DNA of 7,787 bases from Gammaproteobacteria bacterium. Its GTDB lineage: Bacteria > Pseudomonadota > Gammaproteobacteria > Chromatiales > Chromatiaceae. Location: contig JADWMH010000097.1 in assembly GCA_015767355.1 (NCBI GenBank), positions 1 through 7,787 on the forward strand, read 5' to 3'. The position numbers and the translations under genes are program-made. Below the pieces are notes generated by a model. It saw nothing but the letters and a program-made list of their open reading frames with translations, was not told the origin of the DNA and searched no databases. Below, piece after piece: positions 1-7,787 of this stretch. Position 1 is the first letter of the stretch. Every line of letters begins with the position of its first letter.

Positions 1-671
1 GGAAAATGACGCCGTTTGAAAGCAAAAAGATTGGAATCGGCAACTGTATAGTCGACCATCTCCACGTCAAGCAGATACATGAGTTGTTCGAAATCTGTTC
101 CGTCAGAGGCAGTCCACAGCAGTTCGGGGTTTCCTGACTGCTGCAGTTTCTGCAACAGAGCATCTTCTGCAGATCCGGAAGGCACCTCCAGGATTCCTGG
201 AGCCAGTTGATCGATCGATACAGGCCGTACATGGCCGCTGCGATAGAGCAGTTGGGATGTCACATGCTGATAGACGGGGCCATGATAGAGCTTGCGGGCC
301 GTACCGGGCGGCGGTGAACCTGTTGCTGCAAGGTGGGCTTCGCCACTGCGGAGTTTAGCGGCAATCTCCTCGTTGTCGCTGGAAAAAATAAATTCAGCTG
401 AAACCCCAAGCTTTTTTGCAAAAGCCGTCACCAGATCATATTCGAGACCGGCCGGGCCATTCGGACCGTCAAAATAGGTGGTGGCGCCCTTGGTTGTGAT
501 GGCAATGAGGCGGCCGTCATTCCTGATTTGTTGCACAATCGTCAATGGTTTCAACCACTTTGACTGCAGCAGATAGCCAAGAGACAGCGCGGGCAGCAGG
601 ACTCCCGATAGCGCCAGCAGCAGTACGCTTTTTCCTGCCAATGATGCGCGGTGTCGCTTGTAGAAACCCAT
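1..671 (-). CDS. mltF: Membrane-bound lytic murein transglycosylase F, N-terminal part (runs off left edge)
   Basis: I translated this by hand from the complement: ATG at 671 and 223 codons open to the window edge. Seen: a basic N-terminus (FYKRHR) followed by a hydrophobic stretch at about residues 15-35, which is a signal peptide or membrane anchor. A periplasmic solute-binding-like domain follows, with GLEYDL at 75-80 and DYTVADS at 207-213. These line up with E. coli MltF (GLDYEL, DYTIADS) in order and spacing. Known of the family: MltF pairs a family-3 solute-binding-like regulatory domain with a C-terminal lysozyme-like domain that cleaves the MurNAc-GlcNAc bond of peptidoglycan, forming 1,6-anhydro-MurNAc, at the outer membrane. 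The catalytic domain and its glutamate lie outside the window, so activity cannot be judged. The ribosome binding site is weak. It is transcribed divergently from rnhB; in E. coli mltF sits elsewhere, next to purL. A plain ABC-type solute-binding protein is the alternative, less likely because of the MltF-specific matches. Confidence 0.88.
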   Translation of the reverse strand, partial: MGFYKRHRASLAGKSVLLLALSGVLLPALSLGYLLQSKWLKPLTIVQQIRNDGRLIAITTKGATTYFDGPNGPAGLEYDLVTAFAKKLGVSAEFIFSSDNEEIAAKLRSGEAHLAATGSPPPGTARKLYHGPVYQHVTSQLLYRSGHVRPVSIDQLAPGILEVPSGSAEDALLQKLQQSGNPELLWTASDGTDFEQLMYLLDVEMVDYTVADSNLFAFKRRHF

Positions 672-709
672 CAATCTGTCTGAAAATACCAGCTTGCTAA
701 TATTCGCTG

Positions 710-718
710 ATCATAGCA
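710..718 (-). promoter_or_regulatory. Candidate extended -10 promoter element for mltF
   Basis: On the minus strand this reads TGCTATGAT: a TG one base ahead of a TATGAT hexamer that matches TATAAT at five of six positions. It would start transcription near 703, giving a leader of about 30 nt before the mltF ATG at 671. No good -35 hexamer lies 16-18 bp upstream, as is common for extended -10 promoters. This is a pattern match only. Confidence 0.35.
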
Positions 719-746
719 CACAGAGAAAAAATGATGATGAACGGAA

Positions 747-1400
747 TTGGAAGCAAATTTTGGTATCTGGGTAGAGGTCGCTGCTGTAAAATCACCTGTT
801 TCCCGACGGGGCGTAATCATTAACAGTGATAAAAAATATCAACTCCTGATTTGCGGGGTCGACGAGGTCGGTCGTGGTCCTCTTGCAGGGCCGGTGGTTG
901 CCGCCGCTGTCATTCTCGATCCACAGCGTCCCATCGGGGGATTGGCGGACTCCAAGAAACTGACGGAGAAAAAGCGCCGTCAGTTGTCGCTTGAAATCAG
1001 GGAGAGATCGCTTGCCTGGTCTATTGCGCGTGCAGAGGTGGAAGAGATCGATGAGCTCAATATCCTGCACGCCACCATGCTGGCGATGAGGCGCGCCGTC
1101 GATGCTCTTGCGCTGCAGCCGCACAGGGCGCTGGTGGATGGCAATCGCCTTCCTGATCTATCCTGTGATGCCGAAGCCGTTATCCGGGGTGATGCAATCC
1201 ACCCCTGCATCAGTGCGGCCTCGATTATTGCCAAGGTTGCCCGGGACAGTGAAATGGTCGGGATGGAGCTAAAATATCCCGGCTATGGTTTTGACAGACA
1301 CAAGGGCTATCCGACAAGAATACACCTGCAGGCGCTGCAGCAACTGGGAGTTACGCCGATTCACCGGCGTTCGTTTGCGCCTGTAAAAAAATTGTTATAA
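747..1400 (+). CDS. rnhB: Ribonuclease HII
   Basis: RNase HII cuts RNA in RNA-DNA hybrids in the cytoplasm and nicks at single ribonucleotides left in DNA, starting ribonucleotide excision repair. Seen, numbering from the TTG at 747: GVDEVGRG with D39 and E40, the third acidic residue in VDGN (D131), the fourth in RGD (D149), the GRG motif at 42-44 that reads the RNA-DNA junction, ELNILHATMLAMRRAV at 103-118, HKGYPT and a C-terminal HRRSFAPVKK. The catalytic DEDD set is complete. The start is uncertain. TTG 747 is the only ATG/GTG/TTG in frame before the active site (an in-frame TGA lies at 738-740), but it has a poor ribosome binding site and gives 217 residues, about 20 more than usual. E. 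coli Met1 aligns with codons 24-25, ATC 816 and ATT 819, which follow a GGGG at 808-811. It keeps its place ahead of dnaE, but mltF lies upstream instead of lpxB. Confidence 0.95.
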   Translation: MEANFGIWVEVAAVKSPVSRRGVIINSDKKYQLLICGVDEVGRGPLAGPVVAAAVILDPQRPIGGLADSKKLTEKKRRQLSLEIRERSLAWSIARAEVEEIDELNILHATMLAMRRAVDALALQPHRALVDGNRLPDLSCDAEAVIRGDAIHPCISAASIIAKVARDSEMVGMELKYPGYGFDRHKGYPTRIHLQALQQLGVTPIHRRSFAPVKKLL

Positions 1401-1419
1401 CGGAGCGTTTGGTTCTATT

Positions 1420-1440
1420 CCTTCTCAGATGTTGAGAGGG
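1420..1440 (+). other. Small hairpin downstream of rnhB
   Basis: CCTTCTCA at 1420-1427 pairs with TGAGAGGG at 1433-1440 (8 bp with one T-G wobble) around a 5-nt loop, 20 nt after the rnhB stop. No run of T follows, so it does not qualify as an intrinsic terminator. It may protect the 3' end of the message or have no role. Confidence 0.25.
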
Positions 1441-1491
1441 AGCCAGAAATGCGATGATTATTTCCCACTAACTCAGTGCAGGTCAACATGT

Positions 1492-1566
1492 TATAGGATG
1501 TGTTGAGCTTGCGAAGCGCATCATATTCTTATGATCGATACGCTTCGTTCCTCAACACATCCTATA
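1492..1566. repeat. REP-like inverted repeat pair, rnhB-dnaE spacer
   Basis: Two copies of a roughly 30-bp unit lie head to head: 1492-1522 forward and 1537-1566 reversed. Their outer 16 bases, TATAGGATGTGTTGAG, are perfect inverted repeats (1492-1507 with 1551-1566). A 4/3-nt internal loop follows, then a 7-bp stem CGAAGCG/CGCTTCG (1512-1518 with 1541-1547). In the centre ATCATA/TATGAT (1520-1525 with 1530-1535) closes on a TTCT loop. The whole could fold as one long hairpin in DNA or RNA. The unit recurs at 6338-6455 and, decayed, at 5204-5228. The layout of a short tag plus an imperfect palindrome in inverted pairs matches the REP/BIME type of bacterial repeat, which RAYT transposases mobilise. 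Membership of a named family is inference. No T run follows, so terminator function is not shown. Confidence 0.85.
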
Positions 1567-1628
1567 CACTTTCGAACAACGCGCGGAATTATAGAGAAGT
1601 TACATGTCATGACTCTAAACTTAATGCC

Positions 1629-1633
1629 AGGAA
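1629..1633 (+). promoter_or_regulatory. Ribosome binding site that fixes the dnaE GTG start
   Basis: AGGAA ends 9 nt before GTG 1643. Protein similarity to E. coli DnaE begins within a few residues of this codon (PRFVHL), so GTG 1643 is well supported as the start. Confidence 0.7.
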
Positions 1634-1642
1634 CCTGTTGAA

Positions 1643-5155
<3,513 letters not shown>

Positions 5156-5203
5156 ACGCTTGTATGGTAAATTCCCAATAACCCTGTGTATTTCTCGAAA
5201 CCA

Positions 5204-5228
5204 TATAGGATGTGTGATCTGAACGGAG
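5204..5228 (+). repeat. Decayed solo copy of the REP-like unit, dnaE-accA spacer
   Basis: TATAGGATGTGT at 5204-5215 is identical to the first 12 bases of the repeat at 1492. GATCTGAACGGAG follows, which aligns with the repeat's TGAGGAACGAAG with a small indel and a few changes. There is no inverted partner nearby, so this looks like half of an older pair that has degraded. Confidence 0.6.
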
Positions 5229-5235
5229 TTATGAA

Positions 5236-5292
5236 ATGTTACCCTGCATGTCGCGTCCACAGAGATGCTCTTACAGAAAGCGTCTATGTTAG
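5236..5292 (+). CDS. Possible 18-codon leader ORF upstream of accA
   Basis: ATG 5236 is preceded by GGAG (5225-5228) at 7 nt spacing and opens an 18-codon frame, MLPCMSRPQRCSYRKRLC, that ends at TAG 5290-5292. It has four Arg and three Cys. Its last codons form the left arm of the hairpin at 5280-5296, and its stop codon starts the right arm, so a translating ribosome would open that hairpin. This resembles leader-peptide control, but a short ORF of this kind can arise by chance, and the GGAG lies inside a decayed repeat copy. No protein family is recognised. Confidence 0.22.
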   Translation: MLPCMSRPQRCSYRKRLC

Positions 5293-5296
5293 ACGC
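5280..5296 (+). promoter_or_regulatory. Hairpin 1 in the accA leader
   Basis: GCGTCTA (5280-5286) and TAGACGC (5290-5296) form a perfect 7-bp stem with a TGT loop. The left arm can instead pair over 9 bp (5278-5286) with TAGACGCTT at 5153-5161, which spans the dnaE stop codon. The fold is seen directly; regulatory use is inference. No T run follows. Confidence 0.45.
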
Positions 5297-5300
5297 AGGA

Positions 5301-5316
5301 GTGGTCATCTGACCAC
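5301..5316 (+). promoter_or_regulatory. Hairpin 2 in the accA leader
   Basis: GTGGTCA (5301-5307) and TGACCAC (5310-5316) are perfect inverted repeats separated by 2 nt; with the closing A-T pair open this is a 6-bp stem with a 4-nt loop. It begins 4 nt after hairpin 1 and ends 33 nt before the accA ATG. It could be an operator-like dyad or an RNA structure; no known binding site was recognised. Confidence 0.4.
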
Positions 5317-5349
5317 GATGTTTATTGAGAACAGACGAGAAGCTATCTT

Positions 5350-6309
5350 ATGGATCTGAACTTTATCGATTTTGAACAGCCGATCGCTGAACTCGAAGCG
5401 AAAATTGATGAACTGCGTCATGTTGGCAATGACGCGGAGATCAATATCCAGGACGAAATTTCAACCCTGGAGTCAAAGAGTCAGGAGCTGACACGCACCA
5501 TTTTCGCAAAACTCACCCCGTGGCAGGTCTCCCAGGTTGCCCGGCATCCACTGCGTCCCTATTTTCTTGATTACGTGGAGCACATTTTCGACGATGTTGA
5601 AGAGTTGCATGGTGATCGCGCCTTTGCAGACGACCAGGCAATTATTACAGCGCTGGCGCGCCTTGACGGCAAGCCTGTTGTCATTATCGGCCACCAGAAG
5701 GGCAGGGATACGAACGAAAAATTACAACGCAATTTCGGCATGCCCCGCCCGGAAGGTTACCGCAAATCATTGCGGGTCATGGAACTGGCTGAACGTTCCA
5801 AGCTGCCGATCCTGACCTTTATTGATACACCCGGAGCCTATCCCGGCGTCGGCGCCGAAGAGCGTGGTCAGAGTGAGGCTATTGCACGCAATCTGCGTGA
5901 GATGTCACAACTCAAAACGCCAATCCTCAGCACCGTGATTGGCGAGGGCGGCTCGGGCGGCGCGCTTGCGATCGGGGTCTGTGATCGTCTCAACATGCTG
6001 CAATACAGCACTTATTCGGTAATCTCGCCTGAAGGCTGCGCATCCATCCTGTGGAAAGATGCGGCAAAAGCATCCCTGGCCGCAGAGGCGATGGCGATCA
6101 CCTCGCAACAACTCAAAAAACTCGGGCTGATCGATGGCATTATCGATGAACCCCTTGGCGGAGCGCATCGCGATCCTGAAGGCATGGCCGGGAAGCTGCG
6201 TGAGTCGCTGATCTCCACGCTCGACGAGCTGCAGGGGATTCCGCTGGAACAGCTGCTTGAACAGCGCTACCAGCGCCTCATGAGCTACGGAAGTTTTACC
6301 GAGGCCTGA
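5350..6309 (+). CDS. accA: Acetyl-CoA carboxylase carboxyltransferase subunit alpha
   Basis: AccA pairs with AccD as an alpha2beta2 carboxyltransferase that moves the carboxyl group from carboxybiotin-AccB to acetyl-CoA, making malonyl-CoA for fatty acid synthesis in the cytoplasm. At 319 residues it has the same length as E. coli AccA and is collinear with it. Seen: the N-terminal MDLNFIDFEQPIAELEAKID helix, GHQKGRDTNEK, NFGMPRPEGYRKSLR, FIDTPGAYPGVGAEERGQSE, the glycine-rich GEGGSGGALAIGV from residue 198 (oxyanion hole region of the crotonase-like fold), NMLQYSTYSVISPEGCASILWK, and a YQRLMSYG ending. The ATG at 5350 matches the family start; the ribosome binding site is weak (GAGAAG at 5337-5342, 7 nt spacing). 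AccD is not in the window. No clear promoter was seen, but the leader is structured. E. coli carboxyltransferase is reported to bind its own accA and accD messages, so an RNA-level control here would have precedent, though none is demonstrated. Confidence 0.99.
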   Translation: MDLNFIDFEQPIAELEAKIDELRHVGNDAEINIQDEISTLESKSQELTRTIFAKLTPWQVSQVARHPLRPYFLDYVEHIFDDVEELHGDRAFADDQAIITALARLDGKPVVIIGHQKGRDTNEKLQRNFGMPRPEGYRKSLRVMELAERSKLPILTFIDTPGAYPGVGAEERGQSEAIARNLREMSQLKTPILSTVIGEGGSGGALAIGVCDRLNMLQYSTYSVISPEGCASILWKDAAKASLAAEAMAITSQQLKKLGLIDGIIDEPLGGAHRDPEGMAGKLRESLISTLDELQGIPLEQLLEQRYQRLMSYGSFTEA

Positions 6310-6337
6310 CTCTTGATGCCATGCTTTTATGTATAGT

Positions 6338-6455
6338 TATAGGATGCTGCTGAGGAACGAAGCTACCGCGTCCTGCTCGCGCCCCTGACCTACATCCATG
6401 TAGGCCAAGCGCATCAATCTCAATAGATGCGCTTCGTTCCTCAACACATCCTATG
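6338..6455. repeat. REP-like inverted repeat pair with a nested insert, accA-tilS spacer
   Basis: The reversed right unit at 6426-6454 differs from the reversed unit at 1537-1565 at one base. The left unit starts at 6338 (TATAGGATG) and continues TGAGGAACGAAGC to 6363. It is then interrupted for 47 bp and resumes GCATC to 6415. Pairings: ATAGGATG/CATCCTAT (6339-6346 with 6447-6454), TGAGGAACGAAGC/GCTTCGTTCCTCA, 13 bp (6351-6363 with 6431-6443), or alternatively AAGCGCATC/GATGCGCTT, 9 bp (6407-6415 with 6426-6434) around a 10-nt loop. The element begins 28 nt after the accA stop and could stabilise or end the accA message, although no T run follows. Confidence 0.85.
6364..6410. repeat. 47-bp insert inside the left REP-like unit, with a 4-bp duplication
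   Basis: Compared with the intact units, 47 extra bases lie between GAACGAAGC and GCATC. AAGC occurs at both junctions (6360-6363 and 6407-6410), as a target duplication would leave. The insert carries its own dyad, CCTACAT/ATGTAGG (6389-6395 with 6398-6404, CC loop), and a GCG/CGC pair (6368-6370 with 6378-6380). It is too short to code for anything. Its origin is not known to me; it may be a second small palindromic repeat. Confidence 0.5.
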
Positions 6456-6535
6456 TCAGGTTGTTTGCAAAGCGAAAAATGTAACTCAATACACTGCTCA
6501 TATCTTGTAATGCCTCACGGTCGATAAATCACATT

Positions 6536-6542
6536 GGGGTGA
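6536..6542 (+). promoter_or_regulatory. Shine-Dalgarno-like site that points to the tilS start
   Basis: GGGGTGA matches the GGAGGTGA anti-SD complement at most positions and ends 4 nt before ATC 6547, the codon where TilS similarity would be expected to begin. It supports initiation at or next to 6547 rather than at GTG 6539, which lies inside this motif and is in a different frame. Confidence 0.5.
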
Positions 6543-6546
6543 CTCC

Positions 6547-7787
6547 ATCAATTCAACCAGGCTGCTCAGGCAACTCTCTCTTCTTCCACCAACAAAGCGA
6601 TATCTGCTTGCCTTCTCAGGCGGACTCGACTCAACCGCACTGCTTCATCTGCTGGTATCCATCAAAGAGCAAATTGATGCCGAAATCATTGCTATACATA
6701 TCGACCATGGATTGCAGCAGCAGTCGATTGAGTGGTGTCTCCACTGCAGCGATGTATGCCGACAGCTGGATATCCCATTAGAGACTCTCTCCCTGTCACT
6801 GCAGCCCGTGTCGGGCGAGAGCAGAGAGGCGCAGGCTAGAGATGCCCGCTACGAAGCAATGCAGCAGTTGATGCAGCCGGGGGATATTCTGCTGACAGCT
6901 CATCATCGGGATGACCAGGCTGAAACCCTGTTGCTGAATCTGATGCGTGGAAGCGGCGTCAGGGGGTTGGCCGCCATGCCTGCGATACGCCCCTTCGGAG
7001 AAGGGTGGCTGGCGAGGCCGCTGCTGGAGATTTCCCGCTCGGAGATCGAGGCGTATGCCACGCAGCACCAGCTCACATGGATCGATGATCCCACGAATGC
7101 CCTGACAGATTTCAATCGAAACTACCTGCGCCATGAAATCCTGCCCCGGCTGACACAGCGCTGGCCTGCTGCAGCGGCCAGTATTGCTGACAGCGCCAGC
7201 CATCTGGCAGAGGCGGGGGAGCTGCTTGAAGAGGAGAGCGGTAAACTGCTGACGGGCATGCTTGCTGCTCCCGGTCAGCTGCAACTTGAACCACTGCTGC
7301 AGCAGCCGTATGCATGGCAAAAAATGCTGCTGCGGCACTGGCTGCAACAACTCGGGCTGCCCCCGCCACCGCAAAAACGTCTCGCCGGGTTTGTGCAGCA
7401 GCTCACGGCCGATAGCCAGCGCATCCCGCAGATCATCTGGAGCGGCGTGGAGCTGAGACGCTATAATAATTTGCTCTATGCCGGCTGGCGTCCGCCACAA
7501 CATGACGCCGCCACCGAAATCGATTGGCGCACACAACAACCACTGAAGCTTCCGTCGCAACTGGGTGAGCTGCAGATGCTTGAAGGTCGGCAGAAGCGGC
7601 TCATGGTGCGCTTCAGAAGGGATGGGGACGGCATGCGCTGGCGCAGTCATCAACGCACGCTTAAATCGATTTTTCGTCAACTTGAAATCCCCCCGTGGCA
7701 ACGCGCCAGGATACCGTTGATTATTGAAGGCGCAGTCATCATCGCCATCGCTGACCTCGCCTATGCAGACAATGCAACACTGCGTCT
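6547..7787 (+). CDS. tilS: tRNA(Ile)-lysidine synthetase, runs off right edge, start codon not canonical
   Basis: TilS uses ATP to join lysine to C34 of the CAU-anticodon tRNA-Ile, so that it reads AUA codons; this is normally essential. I read the frame by hand from 6547 to the edge, 413 complete codons without a stop (E. coli 432 in total). Seen, counting ATC 6547 as residue 1: RLLRQLSLLPPTKRYLLAF, the PP-loop SGGLDST at 24-30, IHIDHG at 50-55, TAHHRDDQAET at 117-127 followed by MRGSGVRGLAAMP, FNRNYLR at 189-195, and a C-terminal domain with PPW at 382-384. Order and spacing match E. coli TilS. Oddity: the frame is open back to the TAA at 6508-6510 but has no ATG, GTG or TTG before TTG 6712, which lies beyond the PP-loop. 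Either ATC 6547 is used, behind GGGGTGA, or there is a base error or mutation near the start. It follows accA as in related genomes, without ldcC and yaeR in between. Confidence 0.93.
   Translation, partial: MNSTRLLRQLSLLPPTKRYLLAFSGGLDSTALLHLLVSIKEQIDAEIIAIHIDHGLQQQSIEWCLHCSDVCRQLDIPLETLSLSLQPVSGESREAQARDARYEAMQQLMQPGDILLTAHHRDDQAETLLLNLMRGSGVRGLAAMPAIRPFGEGWLARPLLEISRSEIEAYATQHQLTWIDDPTNALTDFNRNYLRHEILPRLTQRWPAAAASIADSASHLAEAGELLEEESGKLLTGMLAAPGQLQLEPLLQQPYAWQKMLLRHWLQQLGLPPPPQKRLAGFVQQLTADSQRIPQIIWSGVELRRYNNLLYAGWRPPQHDAATEIDWRTQQPLKLPSQLGELQMLEGRQKRLMVRFRRDGDGMRWRSHQRTLKSIFRQLEIPPWQRARIPLIIEGAVIIAIADLAYADNATLR

Noticed and set aside
731..823. ATG-initiated 30-codon frame ahead of rnhB
   Set aside because: It has three ATGs and a nearby purine run, but it is out of frame with rnhB and encodes no recognisable peptide. 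It is probably chance.
6321..6353. Ten-codon Cys-containing ORF after accA
   Set aside because: It has no ribosome binding site and runs into the repeat; it does not lead into tilS.
6338..6455. Inverted repeat pair as an intrinsic terminator for accA
   Set aside because: The stem is strong, but no T run follows the right arm. It is kept as a repeat, with termination left open.
6461..6511. Possible tilS promoter (TTGCAA at 6465, TGTAAT at 6506)
   Set aside because: The hexamers are not 16-18 bp apart, and each lacks a good partner at the correct spacing.
6539..6781. Plus-strand GTG frame of 80 codons at the start of tilS
   Set aside because: It overlaps the PP-loop region in another frame and shows no family features. 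Its GTG lies inside the likely tilS Shine-Dalgarno.
6796..7701. Long open frame of 301 codons on the minus strand opposite tilS
   Set aside because: It mirrors the tilS coding frame, has low-complexity Gln/Leu/His-rich content and matches no family I know. The plus strand gives a clear TilS here.

Overview
This window comes from a gammaproteobacterial chromosome. It carries the gene string rnhB - dnaE - accA - tilS, all on the + strand. This is the downstream half of the cluster that in E. coli runs lpxD-fabZ-lpxA-lpxB-rnhB-dnaE-accA-(ldcC-yaeR)-tilS. All four proteins read as close relatives of the E. coli ones. The intergenic repeats and wide gene spacing do not look enterobacterial and suit a free-living or symbiotic gammaproteobacterium outside that order; this placement is inference.

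Layout. 1-671 (- strand): N-terminal part of mltF, a membrane-anchored lytic transglycosylase, running off the left edge. 672-746: a short divergent spacer with a plausible extended -10 for mltF. 747-1400: rnhB. 1401-1642: a spacer with a long inverted repeat. 1643-5155: full-length dnaE, GTG start. 5156-5349: a spacer with a decayed copy of the same repeat, a possible 18-codon leader ORF and two tandem hairpins. 5350-6309: accA. 6310-6546: a spacer with a second inverted repeat pair interrupted by a nested 47-bp insert. About 6547-7787: tilS, running off the right edge.

The genes are core housekeeping: removal of ribonucleotides from DNA (RNase HII), chromosome replication (Pol III alpha), the first committed step of fatty acid synthesis (acetyl-CoA carboxylase CT alpha), and decoding of AUA codons (TilS lysidine synthetase). 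MltF trims peptidoglycan and is not functionally tied to the others.

The unusual content lies between the genes. A REP-like repeat whose core begins ATAGGATGTGTTGAG occurs in all three gaps of what is normally a tight operon: twice as head-to-head inverted pairs and once as a degraded solo copy. Both end genes, rnhB and tilS, lack an ATG. The tilS frame has no ATG, GTG or TTG before the PP-loop, although a Shine-Dalgarno-like GGGGTGA sits just ahead of an ATC codon. The accA leader could form mutually exclusive pairings around a small Cys/Arg-rich ORF. I did not find a mobile element with its own transposase, a CRISPR array, a tRNA, an rRNA or a defence system.
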